Shown here piece by piece: positions 1 to 6,053 of a stretch of 10,778 nt of DNA (its first letter is position 1; every line of letters begins with the position of its first letter). The notes below the pieces were generated by a model that made no database searches, was not told the origin of the DNA, and saw only the letters and a program-made list of their open reading frames with translations. The translations under genes and the position numbers were made by a program. The DNA is from Chloroflexota bacterium (GTDB lineage: Bacteria > Chloroflexota > Chloroflexia > Thermomicrobiales > UBA6265), in assembly GCA_019348515.1 (NCBI GenBank), contig JAHWJF010000071.1, forward strand, positions 1 to 10,778. Direction: 5' to 3'.

Positions 1-89
1 ATTTCTCCACGGTGCCAGATAACTGCACCGACGCCGGAGGGCCCTTGTGGTCCGATCCACTCGTCCACGAGGGTCAAGGCCCGATCCAT
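1..89 (-). CDS. Serine hydrolase, beta-lactamase/transpeptidase-like family (5' end only)
   Basis: Reading leftward, a frame opens with ATG at 89 (or GTG at 101; an in-frame TAG at 110-108 rules out anything earlier) and stays open to the window edge. The 29 visible residues begin MDRALTLVDEWI and continue into GPSGVGAVIWHRGE. This order, an amphipathic helix followed by Gly-x-x-x-(hydrophobic)-x-x-x-x-Gly-Glu, is typical of the N-terminus of class C beta-lactamase-like serine hydrolases (EstB/AmpC-like esterases and peptidases). The catalytic SxxK lies outside the window, so the call rests on a short stretch. A GGTGG lies about 8 bp before the ATG and favours that start over the GTG. The gene is divergent from the downstream nagB-like gene with about 135-150 bp between starts, so the two may share a control region. 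Any function in cell-wall turnover is inference. Confidence 0.5.
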   Translation of the reverse strand, partial: MDRALTLVDEWIGPQGPSGVGAVIWHRGE

Positions 90-236
90 CAATTTCGCCA
101 CCGTAGCCTATTTCGCCTTCCCGAAAGACCGCACCGTCACCGCATTTCCACGTCCGAACCAGGCACCGGCCCTCGAATACTGGGCTATGATGCCATCCGA
201 TGCGAGATCACCGCGACAGGCAGATGAGCAGATCAG

Positions 237-1010
237 GTGCCGATGGAAACGAGTGTTCGAAACTGGAACCTTGCGGTCTTTCGAGATGCGGGGGCCGCGA
301 GCGAGGCGGCCGCGGACGTGGTCGCGACGACAGTTCAACGTAAATCGAACCCCGCAATCAGCCTCCCCACGGGTAGTACGCCGCTTGGAATGTTCGACAT
401 CCTGTCCGCGCGAGTTGCCCGCAGCGAGATCGACTTTTCAGACGTCGATATCTTTTGCCTGGATGAGTACGTTGGCGTGAGCCTTGATGATCCCACTAGC
501 CTCACCCGTTGGCTGTGGGACGCGCTCCTGCATCGCATCGGCGTCAAACCCGAGCAGGTCCACGCGCTCCCCTCGACAGCGTTCGATCTCTCCGCCGCGG
601 CAACAGCCTACGATGAGGCGATTACGGCCCGCGGAGGACTTGACCTGGCGGTGCTGGGGCTTGGTCCGAACGGTCACATTGGCTACAACGAGCCCGGATC
701 CGAAGCAGACTCGCGCACCCGAGTCATCTCTTTGACCCCCGAGTCGGTCAGTCAGGCGTCGTCCTACTGGGAGGGCGCGGTTTCGATTCCAGATAAGGCC
801 ATGACGATCGGCGTCGGTACGCTCCTGGAGTCCAAGCGCATCGTGCTGCTCGTTACGGGCGGCGCAAAGGCTGAGATTCTGCGGCGTGCGCTTGAAGAAC
901 CAATGGGTGCTGACGTTCCGGCGTCCTGGCTGAGGCTTGCGGGATCACGCCTCCAAGTCGTCGCCGACGAAGAAGCCGCCTCTAGTCTCTCCAAAGAGGT
1001 TGCCGGGTGA
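237..1010 (+). CDS. nagB: Glucosamine-6-phosphate deaminase (NagB-like)
   Basis: A 257-residue protein of the NagB/SIS-like isomerase fold. NagB converts glucosamine-6-phosphate to fructose-6-phosphate and ammonia in the cytoplasm, feeding amino sugars into glycolysis. Visible family motifs are the phosphate-binding loop LPTGSTPLGMF (residues 43-53), the LDEY active-site motif (75-78, with D76 the proton-transfer acid), and the catalytic block GLGPNGHIGYNEPGS (141-155) with H147 and E152. Asn145 stands where E. coli NagB has Asp141; an Asn here is, from memory, usual in the shorter non-allosteric enzymes. The C-terminal part has VTGGAKAEILRRALEEP. Length falls between the Bacillus (about 240) and E. 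coli (266) proteins. Start: only GTG 237 or ATG 243 are possible because of an in-frame TGA at 225; neither has a good Shine-Dalgarno. A TATGAT at 186-191 could be a -10 element. A 6-phosphogluconolactonase-type relative is less likely given the GHIGYNEPG block. Confidence 0.9.
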   Translation: MPMETSVRNWNLAVFRDAGAASEAAADVVATTVQRKSNPAISLPTGSTPLGMFDILSARVARSEIDFSDVDIFCLDEYVGVSLDDPTSLTRWLWDALLHRIGVKPEQVHALPSTAFDLSAAATAYDEAITARGGLDLAVLGLGPNGHIGYNEPGSEADSRTRVISLTPESVSQASSYWEGAVSIPDKAMTIGVGTLLESKRIVLLVTGGAKAEILRRALEEPMGADVPASWLRLAGSRLQVVADEEAASSLSKEVAG

Positions 1011-1043
1011 CCTGCGTTTGTTGTCGGAGAGGAGGCGCCTGCC

Positions 1044-1484
1044 ATGAGTGACGAACCCGAGCTCAAGCCCTTGAAACCGATCCGCCGGTTCGATGTATTT
1101 GCGGAGACCAAACGCCTAGAAGCCATCGCGCACGGGGAACCCGACGATGTGGCGAAGGGCTATGGAATCAGGATCGCGAAAATCGTCGCCAGCAGGCGAT
1201 TCGGTGGAGGATCCGCCACCACGTCCCAGCAGCGAAAGAAGGACCCTTCGGAGTCTGATTCGTCGGTCGAGAGCCGCTTTGGCGGCGAGGACGGCGGCAA
1301 GTTCCGAGCCATCGACGGCGAGCTTCAATCCGATGCCACCTTCGACCACGAGATCATCGACCGCATGGGATCTGAATTTTACGAGGTGGTGTTCCAACCG
1401 GCCATCCATGAGGCATTAGCCAATGGACGCAAGTACGAACAGATCAGGGACACGATTCGCAAGGACTGGAAACCGGCTCGCTAA
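1044..1484 (+). CDS. Conserved-looking hypothetical protein, two modules joined by a charged linker
   Basis: A 146-residue soluble protein that I do not recognise. It begins at an ATG preceded by a strong GGAGAGGAGG ribosome-binding site and lies 33 bp after nagB on the same strand, so co-transcription is likely. Residues 13-53 form one compact segment (RRFDVFAETKRLEAIAHG then a helix ending AKIVASRRFG) that reads like a small helical domain. Residues 55-93 are low-complexity, rich in Ser, Gly, Lys and acidic residues, and look disordered. Residues 97-146 form a second helical segment (FDHEIIDRMGSEFYEVV, then IHEALANGRKYEQIRDTIRKDW). There are no membrane segments, no cysteines and no known catalytic motif. 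Similar N-terminal wording seems familiar from Thermomicrobia-type hypothetical proteins, but this is recollection only. Its stop codon overlaps that of the convergent aquaporin gene by 4 bp. Confidence 0.75.
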   Translation: MSDEPELKPLKPIRRFDVFAETKRLEAIAHGEPDDVAKGYGIRIAKIVASRRFGGGSATTSQQRKKDPSESDSSVESRFGGEDGGKFRAIDGELQSDATFDHEIIDRMGSEFYEVVFQPAIHEALANGRKYEQIRDTIRKDWKPAR

Positions 1485-2308
1485 CGCCGCCGGCTGCTCC
1501 GGCGCCGTGGTGGCTGAGACGGCTGTGGTGGTTCCACCGGGACGTCGACGGCAGGGGCGGTGTGCCGTGCCGCAGTGGGAGTTCCGCGACGTGCGGGCGA
1601 AAGTGCAACGCCGCCTCCATTGAGCCAGATCGCCTTGTAGGCAAGAGCGGCGATCAAGCCGCCGATGATTGGCCCGACCCAGTAGACCCACCAGTTTGTG
1701 AAATCTTGTTGAACGAACGCCGGTCCGATCGCCCGTGCCGGATTCATCGCTGCGCCGGTAATGCGGCCACCGGTCAGGATGTCCATGGTGATAATCAACC
1801 CGATTGCCAGGGGAGCGATCGCCCTCGAACCACGCGGGTCCACCACCGTACCGAAGATGACCAGGACCAGGAAGAACGTCATGAGTACTTCCATGATCAA
1901 CGCGCCGCTGACCGAGACATCAGGACCGAGCCCGGGCAGTCCGAGATTGACCCCGGGATTGTTTCGTCCCATCGGTCCCAGCGCCGGAAAGATCAGCGTC
2001 AGGACGCCCGCGCCCGCGGTCGCCCCGAGGACCTGCGCCACAATGTAGCTGGCAGCGCGCGTCACGCCAATTTCACCGGTCGCCAGCATCGAGATCGTCA
2101 CTGCCGGATTGAAATGCCCACCGGAGATGTGTCCAAGGGCCGCGATCATGAGCCCGATGGCTAGTCCGTGCGCCAGCGCTACGGCAACGAGATTGCCACC
2201 GTCGCTCAGATTCTGAGTCGAGATGATTGCGCCGACGCCCGCCACGACTAACGTGAATGGACCGAGAAACTCGGCTAACGCCGCTGCCCACAGATCCCGA
2301 TCGCCCAC
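1481..2308 (-). CDS. Aquaporin / MIP-family channel
   Basis: A six-helix major intrinsic protein: a membrane channel for water and small neutral solutes. Both half-helix signatures are intact: GGHFNPAVT and GAAMNPARAIGPA (numbered 63-71 and 185-197 from the GTG start used here). The aromatic/arginine filter can be read by alignment to E. coli AqpZ (F43, H174, T183, R189): it is His47, Ile177, Ala186, Arg192. This combination is that of plant TIP-type channels rather than AqpZ (F-H-T-R) or GlpF. After the last helix (ending near AYKAIWL) there is a ~45-residue Pro/Arg/Ser-rich tail ending in a basic cluster, probably cytoplasmic. Start: GTG 2308 is chosen because GGGGAGGG sits just upstream and translation then begins directly before helix 1. 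A TTG at 2353 would add 15 residues without an evident signal. The gene converges on the preceding small gene with overlapping stops. Confidence 0.9.
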   Translation of the reverse strand: MGDRDLWAAALAEFLGPFTLVVAGVGAIISTQNLSDGGNLVAVALAHGLAIGLMIAALGHISGGHFNPAVTISMLATGEIGVTRAASYIVAQVLGATAGAGVLTLIFPALGPMGRNNPGVNLGLPGLGPDVSVSGALIMEVLMTFFLVLVIFGTVVDPRGSRAIAPLAIGLIITMDILTGGRITGAAMNPARAIGPAFVQQDFTNWWVYWVGPIIGGLIAALAYKAIWLNGGGVALSPARRGTPTAARHTAPAVDVPVEPPQPSQPPRRRSSRRR

Positions 2309-2312
2309 ACGT

Positions 2313-2320
2313 CCCTCCCC
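2313..2320 (-). promoter_or_regulatory. Ribosome-binding site deciding the aquaporin start
   Basis: On the minus strand the sequence reads GGGGAGGG, then four bases, then the GTG at 2308. This is by far the best Shine-Dalgarno in the area and argues for GTG 2308 over the upstream TTG 2353. Confidence 0.6.
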
Positions 2321-2474
2321 AGCTCGGGGTTTACCCGTCGGCAGGTTCCCCAACCATTCTGGGCGCCATCAAGTGCGCCGTGCGTTGGATTGTATGGGTG
2401 CCCAGTGTCACTCGCAACGCTACCGTCGAAGCGGCAGCCACCCTCAACCCAGGATCTCTGGGACTTGGACCCAA

Positions 2475-2522
2475 CGAGATTTAGTCGCCCGCGGCAACCA
2501 TACGGGTCCTGACTCAATCTCG
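2475..2522 (-). repeat. Imperfect 12-bp inverted repeat with long loop (candidate RNA structure)
   Basis: Positions 2475-2486 and 2511-2522 are reverse complements at 11 of 12 positions (one T/C mismatch at 2482/2515), separated by 24 bp. The loop can form an inner CCCG/CGGG stem (2488-2491 with 2503-2506). The element begins 12 bp beyond the lipoprotein stop and ends about 165 bp before the aquaporin start, both on the minus strand. It could be a processing hairpin, a terminator-like structure for the lipoprotein gene, or part of the aquaporin leader. There is no T-run after the stem, so a classical intrinsic terminator is not supported. A second small hairpin (CCCAG/CTGGG, 2448-2462) follows on the aquaporin side. 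Confidence 0.45.
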
Positions 2523-2534
2523 CAGCAACGACTA

Positions 2535-3272
2535 CTAGGTGGCAGGGGCGACGGTCGGGGCCGTCTGGCCAGGTGCCGGCGTCGGTTGCCCTTGTTCGGG
2601 TGCAGCGCCTGGGGGCGGAACCGTCGTCCGCACCTGTGGATTCGCTGGACGTTCCGGCAACAATTGGGCCGAGGATCCGGCTCCGGTCACCGCGAACGCA
2701 AGCGATCCGAGCGGCCGGTCATCGGCGAACACGAAGGCTCCGTATTGACCGGGAGCGACGTCTGCCGGCAGGCTGACGGGGAGGGCGAGCCAGCGGTCGG
2801 CGGCGCCCGGGTCGACCGCGACTTCCGGCGCTGCAACGTCGTTACCCCAGGAGTCGGTCACAACCGCGCGAACCACTTGGCCCACGGACAATCCTGTCAC
2901 CCGGATGGCGACGTAGAGCGTACCCACGCCCGCGGGCACGCTTGCGTAACTCCCGTCCGGCGTGCCATCAGCCCGAAATCCAAAGGTAATGGCGATTTCT
3001 CCGAGGGCAGGCGCTGGAGGTTCTGTAGGTGACGGGGTGCCAGTCGGAGGGAAGTAACGCTGCACGATGCGGGTCGCTTGCTGCGCCGCCAGCTGATCCT
3101 CCAACCCCGCGTCACGAGCCTGGTCCAGCGCTGCCTCATGCGCTGCACCGGAGGAGCACCCTAGGAGAATCAGGGAAACGGCGAGGACGGTCACGGTCCA
3201 TCGCCCTATGCGATCAATCCGCCGCCGAATCCCGAGGCGCCCTGTACGGACCAAACGCGTCCTGATACTCAT
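2535..3272 (-). CDS. Probable lipoprotein with beta-rich domain and Pro/Thr-rich linkers
   Basis: Starting at ATG 3272 the product is 245 residues. The first 25 are strongly basic (RTGRLGIRRRIDRIGRW), followed by a hydrophobic stretch and a lipobox LLGC at 36-39, so Cys39 is the likely lipidated residue and the protein is probably exported and membrane-anchored. Residues 75-90 are Pro/Thr-rich, residues 91-198 look like a beta-sandwich domain (alternating hydrophobic strands such as TLYVAIRVTGLSVG and the sequence GQYGAFVFADDRPLG), and residues 205-245 form another Pro/Gln/Thr-rich tail. I do not recognise a specific family or function. The frame is open further upstream (to 3503), but that part lies antisense-like inside the recombinase gene and does not look like protein. 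The chosen start overlaps the recombinase 3' end by 59 bp and lacks a clear Shine-Dalgarno; TTG 3254, with AGGA upstream, is an alternative. Confidence 0.75.
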   Translation of the reverse strand: MSIRTRLVRTGRLGIRRRIDRIGRWTVTVLAVSLILLGCSSGAAHEAALDQARDAGLEDQLAAQQATRIVQRYFPPTGTPSPTEPPAPALGEIAITFGFRADGTPDGSYASVPAGVGTLYVAIRVTGLSVGQVVRAVVTDSWGNDVAAPEVAVDPGAADRWLALPVSLPADVAPGQYGAFVFADDRPLGSLAFAVTGAGSSAQLLPERPANPQVRTTVPPPGAAPEQGQPTPAPGQTAPTVAPAT

Positions 3273-4305
3273 CGGCGACTTCGACAGCGGACTTGTGAAC
3301 GTAGATTCGTGTGGTTGCGGGCGAAGCATGTCCAAGAATTGTCTGCACCGTCGATTCACGCACCCGTCGGCGCACGAGCTCGGTTGCCAGCCCATGCCGG
3401 AACGAATGCGGCGTAACGTCACTCTCGACCCCGGCCGCTTCCGCCAAGCCGGCAACGATGTGCTCGACGGTGCGCGGGCTGATCGCGGAACCAGGGATGC
3501 CAATTCTATCCCGGCCGCTAAAGGCTGGTAACGCGCCAGCTCCTCGCAATGGGTCCCCTCGCAGCGACCAGTAGGCAGTCAACGCTGATGCCGTTTCTCC
3601 GTCAAAGTGTACTGTTCGGCTCTTGCCGCCTTTTGCGCGATAGATGCTCGCCGCGCCGTCGCTCAAATCGACATCGCGTCGCCGTAGGGCACAGAGCTCC
3701 GAAACCCGCACTCCCGACCTAAACAAGAACCGGAGCATTGCGCGCACCTTGAGCCGTCGAAGCTCAAGATGCGCCTTCTCCTCCCTGGGCAACGTATCGA
3801 TGTAGGCGATGATCTCCTCGAGGTCCGAGAGGCGTACATCGGGTGGCGGCGGAGTGAAGCGCGGCATCATCGCCGAAATCCGTGTCTTGATTCGGTCACC
3901 CGCGAGGTCCGGGTTCAGATCATAACTCGTCAGATACGAACAAAACTTGCGCACCGCCGAGATGTTGTTTTGGGCGGTCCGCATCTGCGACACCTCCTCC
4001 GGTGTTCGGATGTCCGAAGGAACCAGGATTGATGCGAACGACGTCACATGATCCGGCCGCAATGCCGAAACCGGCGCCTGCTCAGGATCGATTCCCTCGT
4101 GCTGGGACAGGTGACGGAGAAACTTGGCAATTCCGTGCCAATAGGTTTTCTTCGTCCTCGGTGCAAGCCGTAGATCGCCGAAAAAGAGATCGACGGCGGC
4201 GGCGATCGTCGGCCCATCGCCGGCCTCGTCTCGGGTCATCGGCGAGCGATGCGCGCCCGATTCCGGTTCGCTAATCACATCACTGGGCGTTGCCTGTTGC
4301 AGCAT
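3214..4305 (-). CDS. Tyrosine recombinase / phage-type integrase (XerC/XerD-like)
   Basis: A 363-residue site-specific recombinase from ATG 4305. It has an N-terminal SAM-like core-binding domain (about residues 32-125, containing TKKTYWHGIAKFLRHL) and a C-terminal catalytic domain (about 155-350). All catalytic residues are visible: R200 in SGVRVSELCALRRRDVDL, K225 in the AKGGKSRTV hairpin, H300 and R303 in PHSFRHGLATEL, H326 in LGHAS, and nucleophile Y335 in TTRIYVH. Enzymes of this family cut and rejoin DNA at paired sites, for chromosome dimer resolution or integration. It is slightly longer than XerC/D (about 300) because of an N-terminal extension and a central TPEEVSQMRT insertion. Start: GGAGGAAAGAG lies 13 bp upstream of ATG 4305; a GTG at 4377 would add 24 residues but has no Shine-Dalgarno. 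No excisionase, transposase or attachment-like tRNA is nearby, so a host Xer-like role is as likely as a mobile one. Confidence 0.88.
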   Translation of the reverse strand: MLQQATPSDVISEPESGAHRSPMTRDEAGDGPTIAAAVDLFFGDLRLAPRTKKTYWHGIAKFLRHLSQHEGIDPEQAPVSALRPDHVTSFASILVPSDIRTPEEVSQMRTAQNNISAVRKFCSYLTSYDLNPDLAGDRIKTRISAMMPRFTPPPPDVRLSDLEEIIAYIDTLPREEKAHLELRRLKVRAMLRFLFRSGVRVSELCALRRRDVDLSDGAASIYRAKGGKSRTVHFDGETASALTAYWSLRGDPLRGAGALPAFSGRDRIGIPGSAISPRTVEHIVAGLAEAAGVESDVTPHSFRHGLATELVRRRVRESTVQTILGHASPATTRIYVHKSAVEVADEYQDAFGPYRAPRDSAAD

Positions 4306-4435
4306 CCGCTGTCTCTTTCCTCCGAGTGGGACTCGGGCCGGGAAAATGAACGAGCGGGGCAACGGGTGTACGTTCACTCTAACACGTTCGGATCGGCGGC
4401 CATCTCTCGCTCTCTGTCGATTCGCGCCCTCCGGG

Positions 4436-4825
4436 TCAGCGCTGGCGGTACCGCTCGATTAGACCGACCATGTCTCCATGAAACTGGCCATTCGAGACAA
4501 TGCGGGTGATCCCAGCGGCTTTCGCCGCGCGCCTGCTCTCGACGTCGACGTGCGGGCCGAACGCCAACGTCGGCGCCAACGCAACATCCCCGCGGCCCAA
4601 CGTTTCCCCGATGACATCCCAGGAGACCGGTCCGTTCATGTCGATGATGCCGATCGCAGCCGACTCCCGGTGCTCGAGGAGCGCGTCAACGAACTCGCCG
4701 GCATTCCCAACGAATTGCGACCGGAGGCCGAGGCTGTCCAGCGCGCTTCTGATGCGCGATCCGAACAGGAGATCTCGATTCAGAACGATGCAGACAGTTG
4801 GACTCCGATCGGTCGATTCACTCAT
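4436..4825 (-). CDS. Receiver-like (pseudo-response-regulator) protein, unknown function
   Basis: A 129-residue protein from ATG 4825 with the alternating strand/helix pattern of a CheY-type receiver: strand 1 VCIVLNRDLLF, a helix SRIRSALDSLG, strand 3 AIGIIDMNGP, strand 4 PTLAFGPHVD, helix RRAAKAAG and strand 5 ITRIVSN. Asp62 occupies the phosphoacceptor position. The usual acidic pair after strand 1 is reduced to Asn16-Arg17-Asp18, the Ser/Thr at the end of strand 4 is replaced by the GPH segment, and the conserved Lys after strand 5 is Asn112. It therefore probably does not work as a standard phosphorylated receiver. No output domain is attached. I associate the DLLFGSRI ... AFGPHVD pattern with an uncharacterised family, from memory only. 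An ATG at 4903 with AGGA four bases upstream would add 26 residues (MLHVAYLWRNPFKRRK...) and cannot be excluded. The gene lies upstream of the recombinase on the same strand, with about 130 bp between them. Confidence 0.7.
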   Translation of the reverse strand: MSESTDRSPTVCIVLNRDLLFGSRIRSALDSLGLRSQFVGNAGEFVDALLEHRESAAIGIIDMNGPVSWDVIGETLGRGDVALAPTLAFGPHVDVESRRAAKAAGITRIVSNGQFHGDMVGLIERYRQR

Positions 4826-5015
4826 GGGTCTCTGATGCTCCCGGCTCAAGATCAGCTTGCGCCGTTTGAATGGGTTTCGCCATAGATAGGCAACGTGAAG
4901 CATGAATTCCTGTGCTACGATCCCCGCCGGTCTACCGCATTACACGCCGAACGACGTGTCGGAATCACCTCGCGCGCGCTCCTAACTTCGGCGCGCCCTG
5001 CAGGAGTGGTCCCAA

Positions 5016-6011
5016 GTGGCGAAAACAAACAGCGGACGAGCGTCGGGCCGGCGACTCCCAGTCGACTATATGACGAGAACCGAACGCGTGCGAGCCGCGG
5101 TTAACGGCGCCGAGCTGGACCGTATCCCAGTCTGCTTCTGGCACCATTTTCAGCCCGAGGGCTCCGGCCGGGCCATGGCGGAGGCGACCCTCCGCTTTTT
5201 CGACGAGGAGTTCGATCTCGACATCGCGAAAGTCATGCCCGACCTCCCGTATCCGTTTCCTAAGAACTCAATAACATCGGTTGAGGACTGGCGACTCATC
5301 GAACCGATCGATCCTGTCCGATCCCGCTTTTTTCGGGAACGTGCCGAGGCGATTGCTCTTCTCCGGGACGCACTTGGCTACGACACCCCGGTCATCATGA
5401 CCGTTTTCAGTCCCCTCGCGGAGGCGATGTACGCGGCTCGCGATCGAGAGCAGTTTCTGACCCACGTGCGAGAGCAGCCCGTCGTCATCCACGATGCTCT
5501 CGCCACAATTGCCGAGAACCTGGCGGCACACGCGCGTGATGTCATCGATGCAGGGGCCGACGGCGTTTTCTTCGCGCTGCAGGGCTGCTCTCGGAGCATC
5601 ATGTCCGAGCAGCAGTACAAGGAGTTTGGCCGGCCATACGACCTCATGGCGCTGCGCGGTGCTTCGAGCGGCTGGCTGAACATTCTCCATGTCCACGGCG
5701 AAAAGGATTTGATGTTCGACCAGGCGCTCGACTACCCGGTTCAGGTGCTCAGTTGGTCGGATCGATTAGCGGGACCAAGTCTTCGTGAAGCTCGAGTCAA
5801 GACGAGCAAGTGCCTCATGGGCGGCTGGAACGAGTTTGGTGCCCTTCATCAGGGACCGGAGGACCAGATCGAAGCCGAGGCACGAGACGCACTGGCGCAA
5901 ACTGGGGGCCGCAAGCTTATCTTGGCCAACGGCTGCTCGGTGCCGGACGACACCGACCACCGATGGCTCGAGATAGCTCGGGCGGTTGTCGAAGAACTAC
6001 CCGCAAGCTGA
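5016..6011 (+). CDS. Uroporphyrinogen decarboxylase-superfamily protein (not HemE proper)
   Basis: A 331-residue TIM-barrel protein of the UroD/MtaA superfamily. The superfamily-style start MTRTERVRAAVNGAELDRIPV appears at residues 19-39, followed by FWHHF. The HemE signature (the PVW...RQAGRYLPEY region) is absent, so heme synthesis is unlikely; the group also contains methylcobamide:thiol methyltransferases such as MtaA and CmuA. In those enzymes zinc is held by His-x-Cys plus a distal Cys. Here the equivalent positions appear to be H225-V-H227 (ILHVHGE) and C307 (LANGCSVPDDT), giving His-x-His...Cys. GADGVFFALQG (181-190) is a strand of the barrel. Start: GTG 5016 has AGGAG nine bases upstream; the internal ATG 5070 has none. 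The substrate is unknown. The gene is monocistronic as far as can be seen, divergent from the receiver-like gene and convergent with the reductase gene. Confidence 0.8.
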   Translation: MAKTNSGRASGRRLPVDYMTRTERVRAAVNGAELDRIPVCFWHHFQPEGSGRAMAEATLRFFDEEFDLDIAKVMPDLPYPFPKNSITSVEDWRLIEPIDPVRSRFFRERAEAIALLRDALGYDTPVIMTVFSPLAEAMYAARDREQFLTHVREQPVVIHDALATIAENLAAHARDVIDAGADGVFFALQGCSRSIMSEQQYKEFGRPYDLMALRGASSGWLNILHVHGEKDLMFDQALDYPVQVLSWSDRLAGPSLREARVKTSKCLMGGWNEFGALHQGPEDQIEAEARDALAQTGGRKLILANGCSVPDDTDHRWLEIARAVVEELPAS

Positions 6012-6013
6012 GA

Positions 6014-6025
6014 CGCCGCGCGGCG
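6014..6025. repeat. 12-bp perfect palindrome between convergent stops
   Basis: CGCCGCGCGGCG lies in the 42-bp gap between the UroD-like stop (6011) and the reductase stop (6054). It is flanked by GAGAC (6010-6014) and GTCTC (6035-6039). It could act as a bidirectional termination hairpin, but there is no T-run on either side, so this is weak. Confidence 0.25.
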
Positions 6026-6053
6026 AACGTGATTGTCTCGCACCACCTTTGCG

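Noticed and set aside
1562..2164. Plus-strand open frame of 200 codons inside the aquaporin gene
   Set aside because: Antisense to a well-supported membrane channel; composition is unlike a protein.
2475..2522. Recombination site for the neighbouring tyrosine recombinase
   Set aside because: The arms are 24 bp apart, whereas core sites of this family have arms separated by about 6-8 bp; it lies beyond the lipoprotein gene.
2223..3032. Long plus-strand open frame of 269 codons opposite the aquaporin and lipoprotein genes
   Set aside because: Its translation is rich in Arg, Gly, His and Cys with no domain pattern, while the opposite strand encodes clear proteins; it is a high-GC shadow.
3273..3503. 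Upstream extension of the lipoprotein frame by 77 codons
   Set aside because: Lies entirely inside the recombinase catalytic region and would bury the signal peptide in the middle of the protein.
5016..6011. HemE, the heme-pathway uroporphyrinogen decarboxylase
   Set aside because: The N-terminal RQAGRY-type substrate motif is missing.
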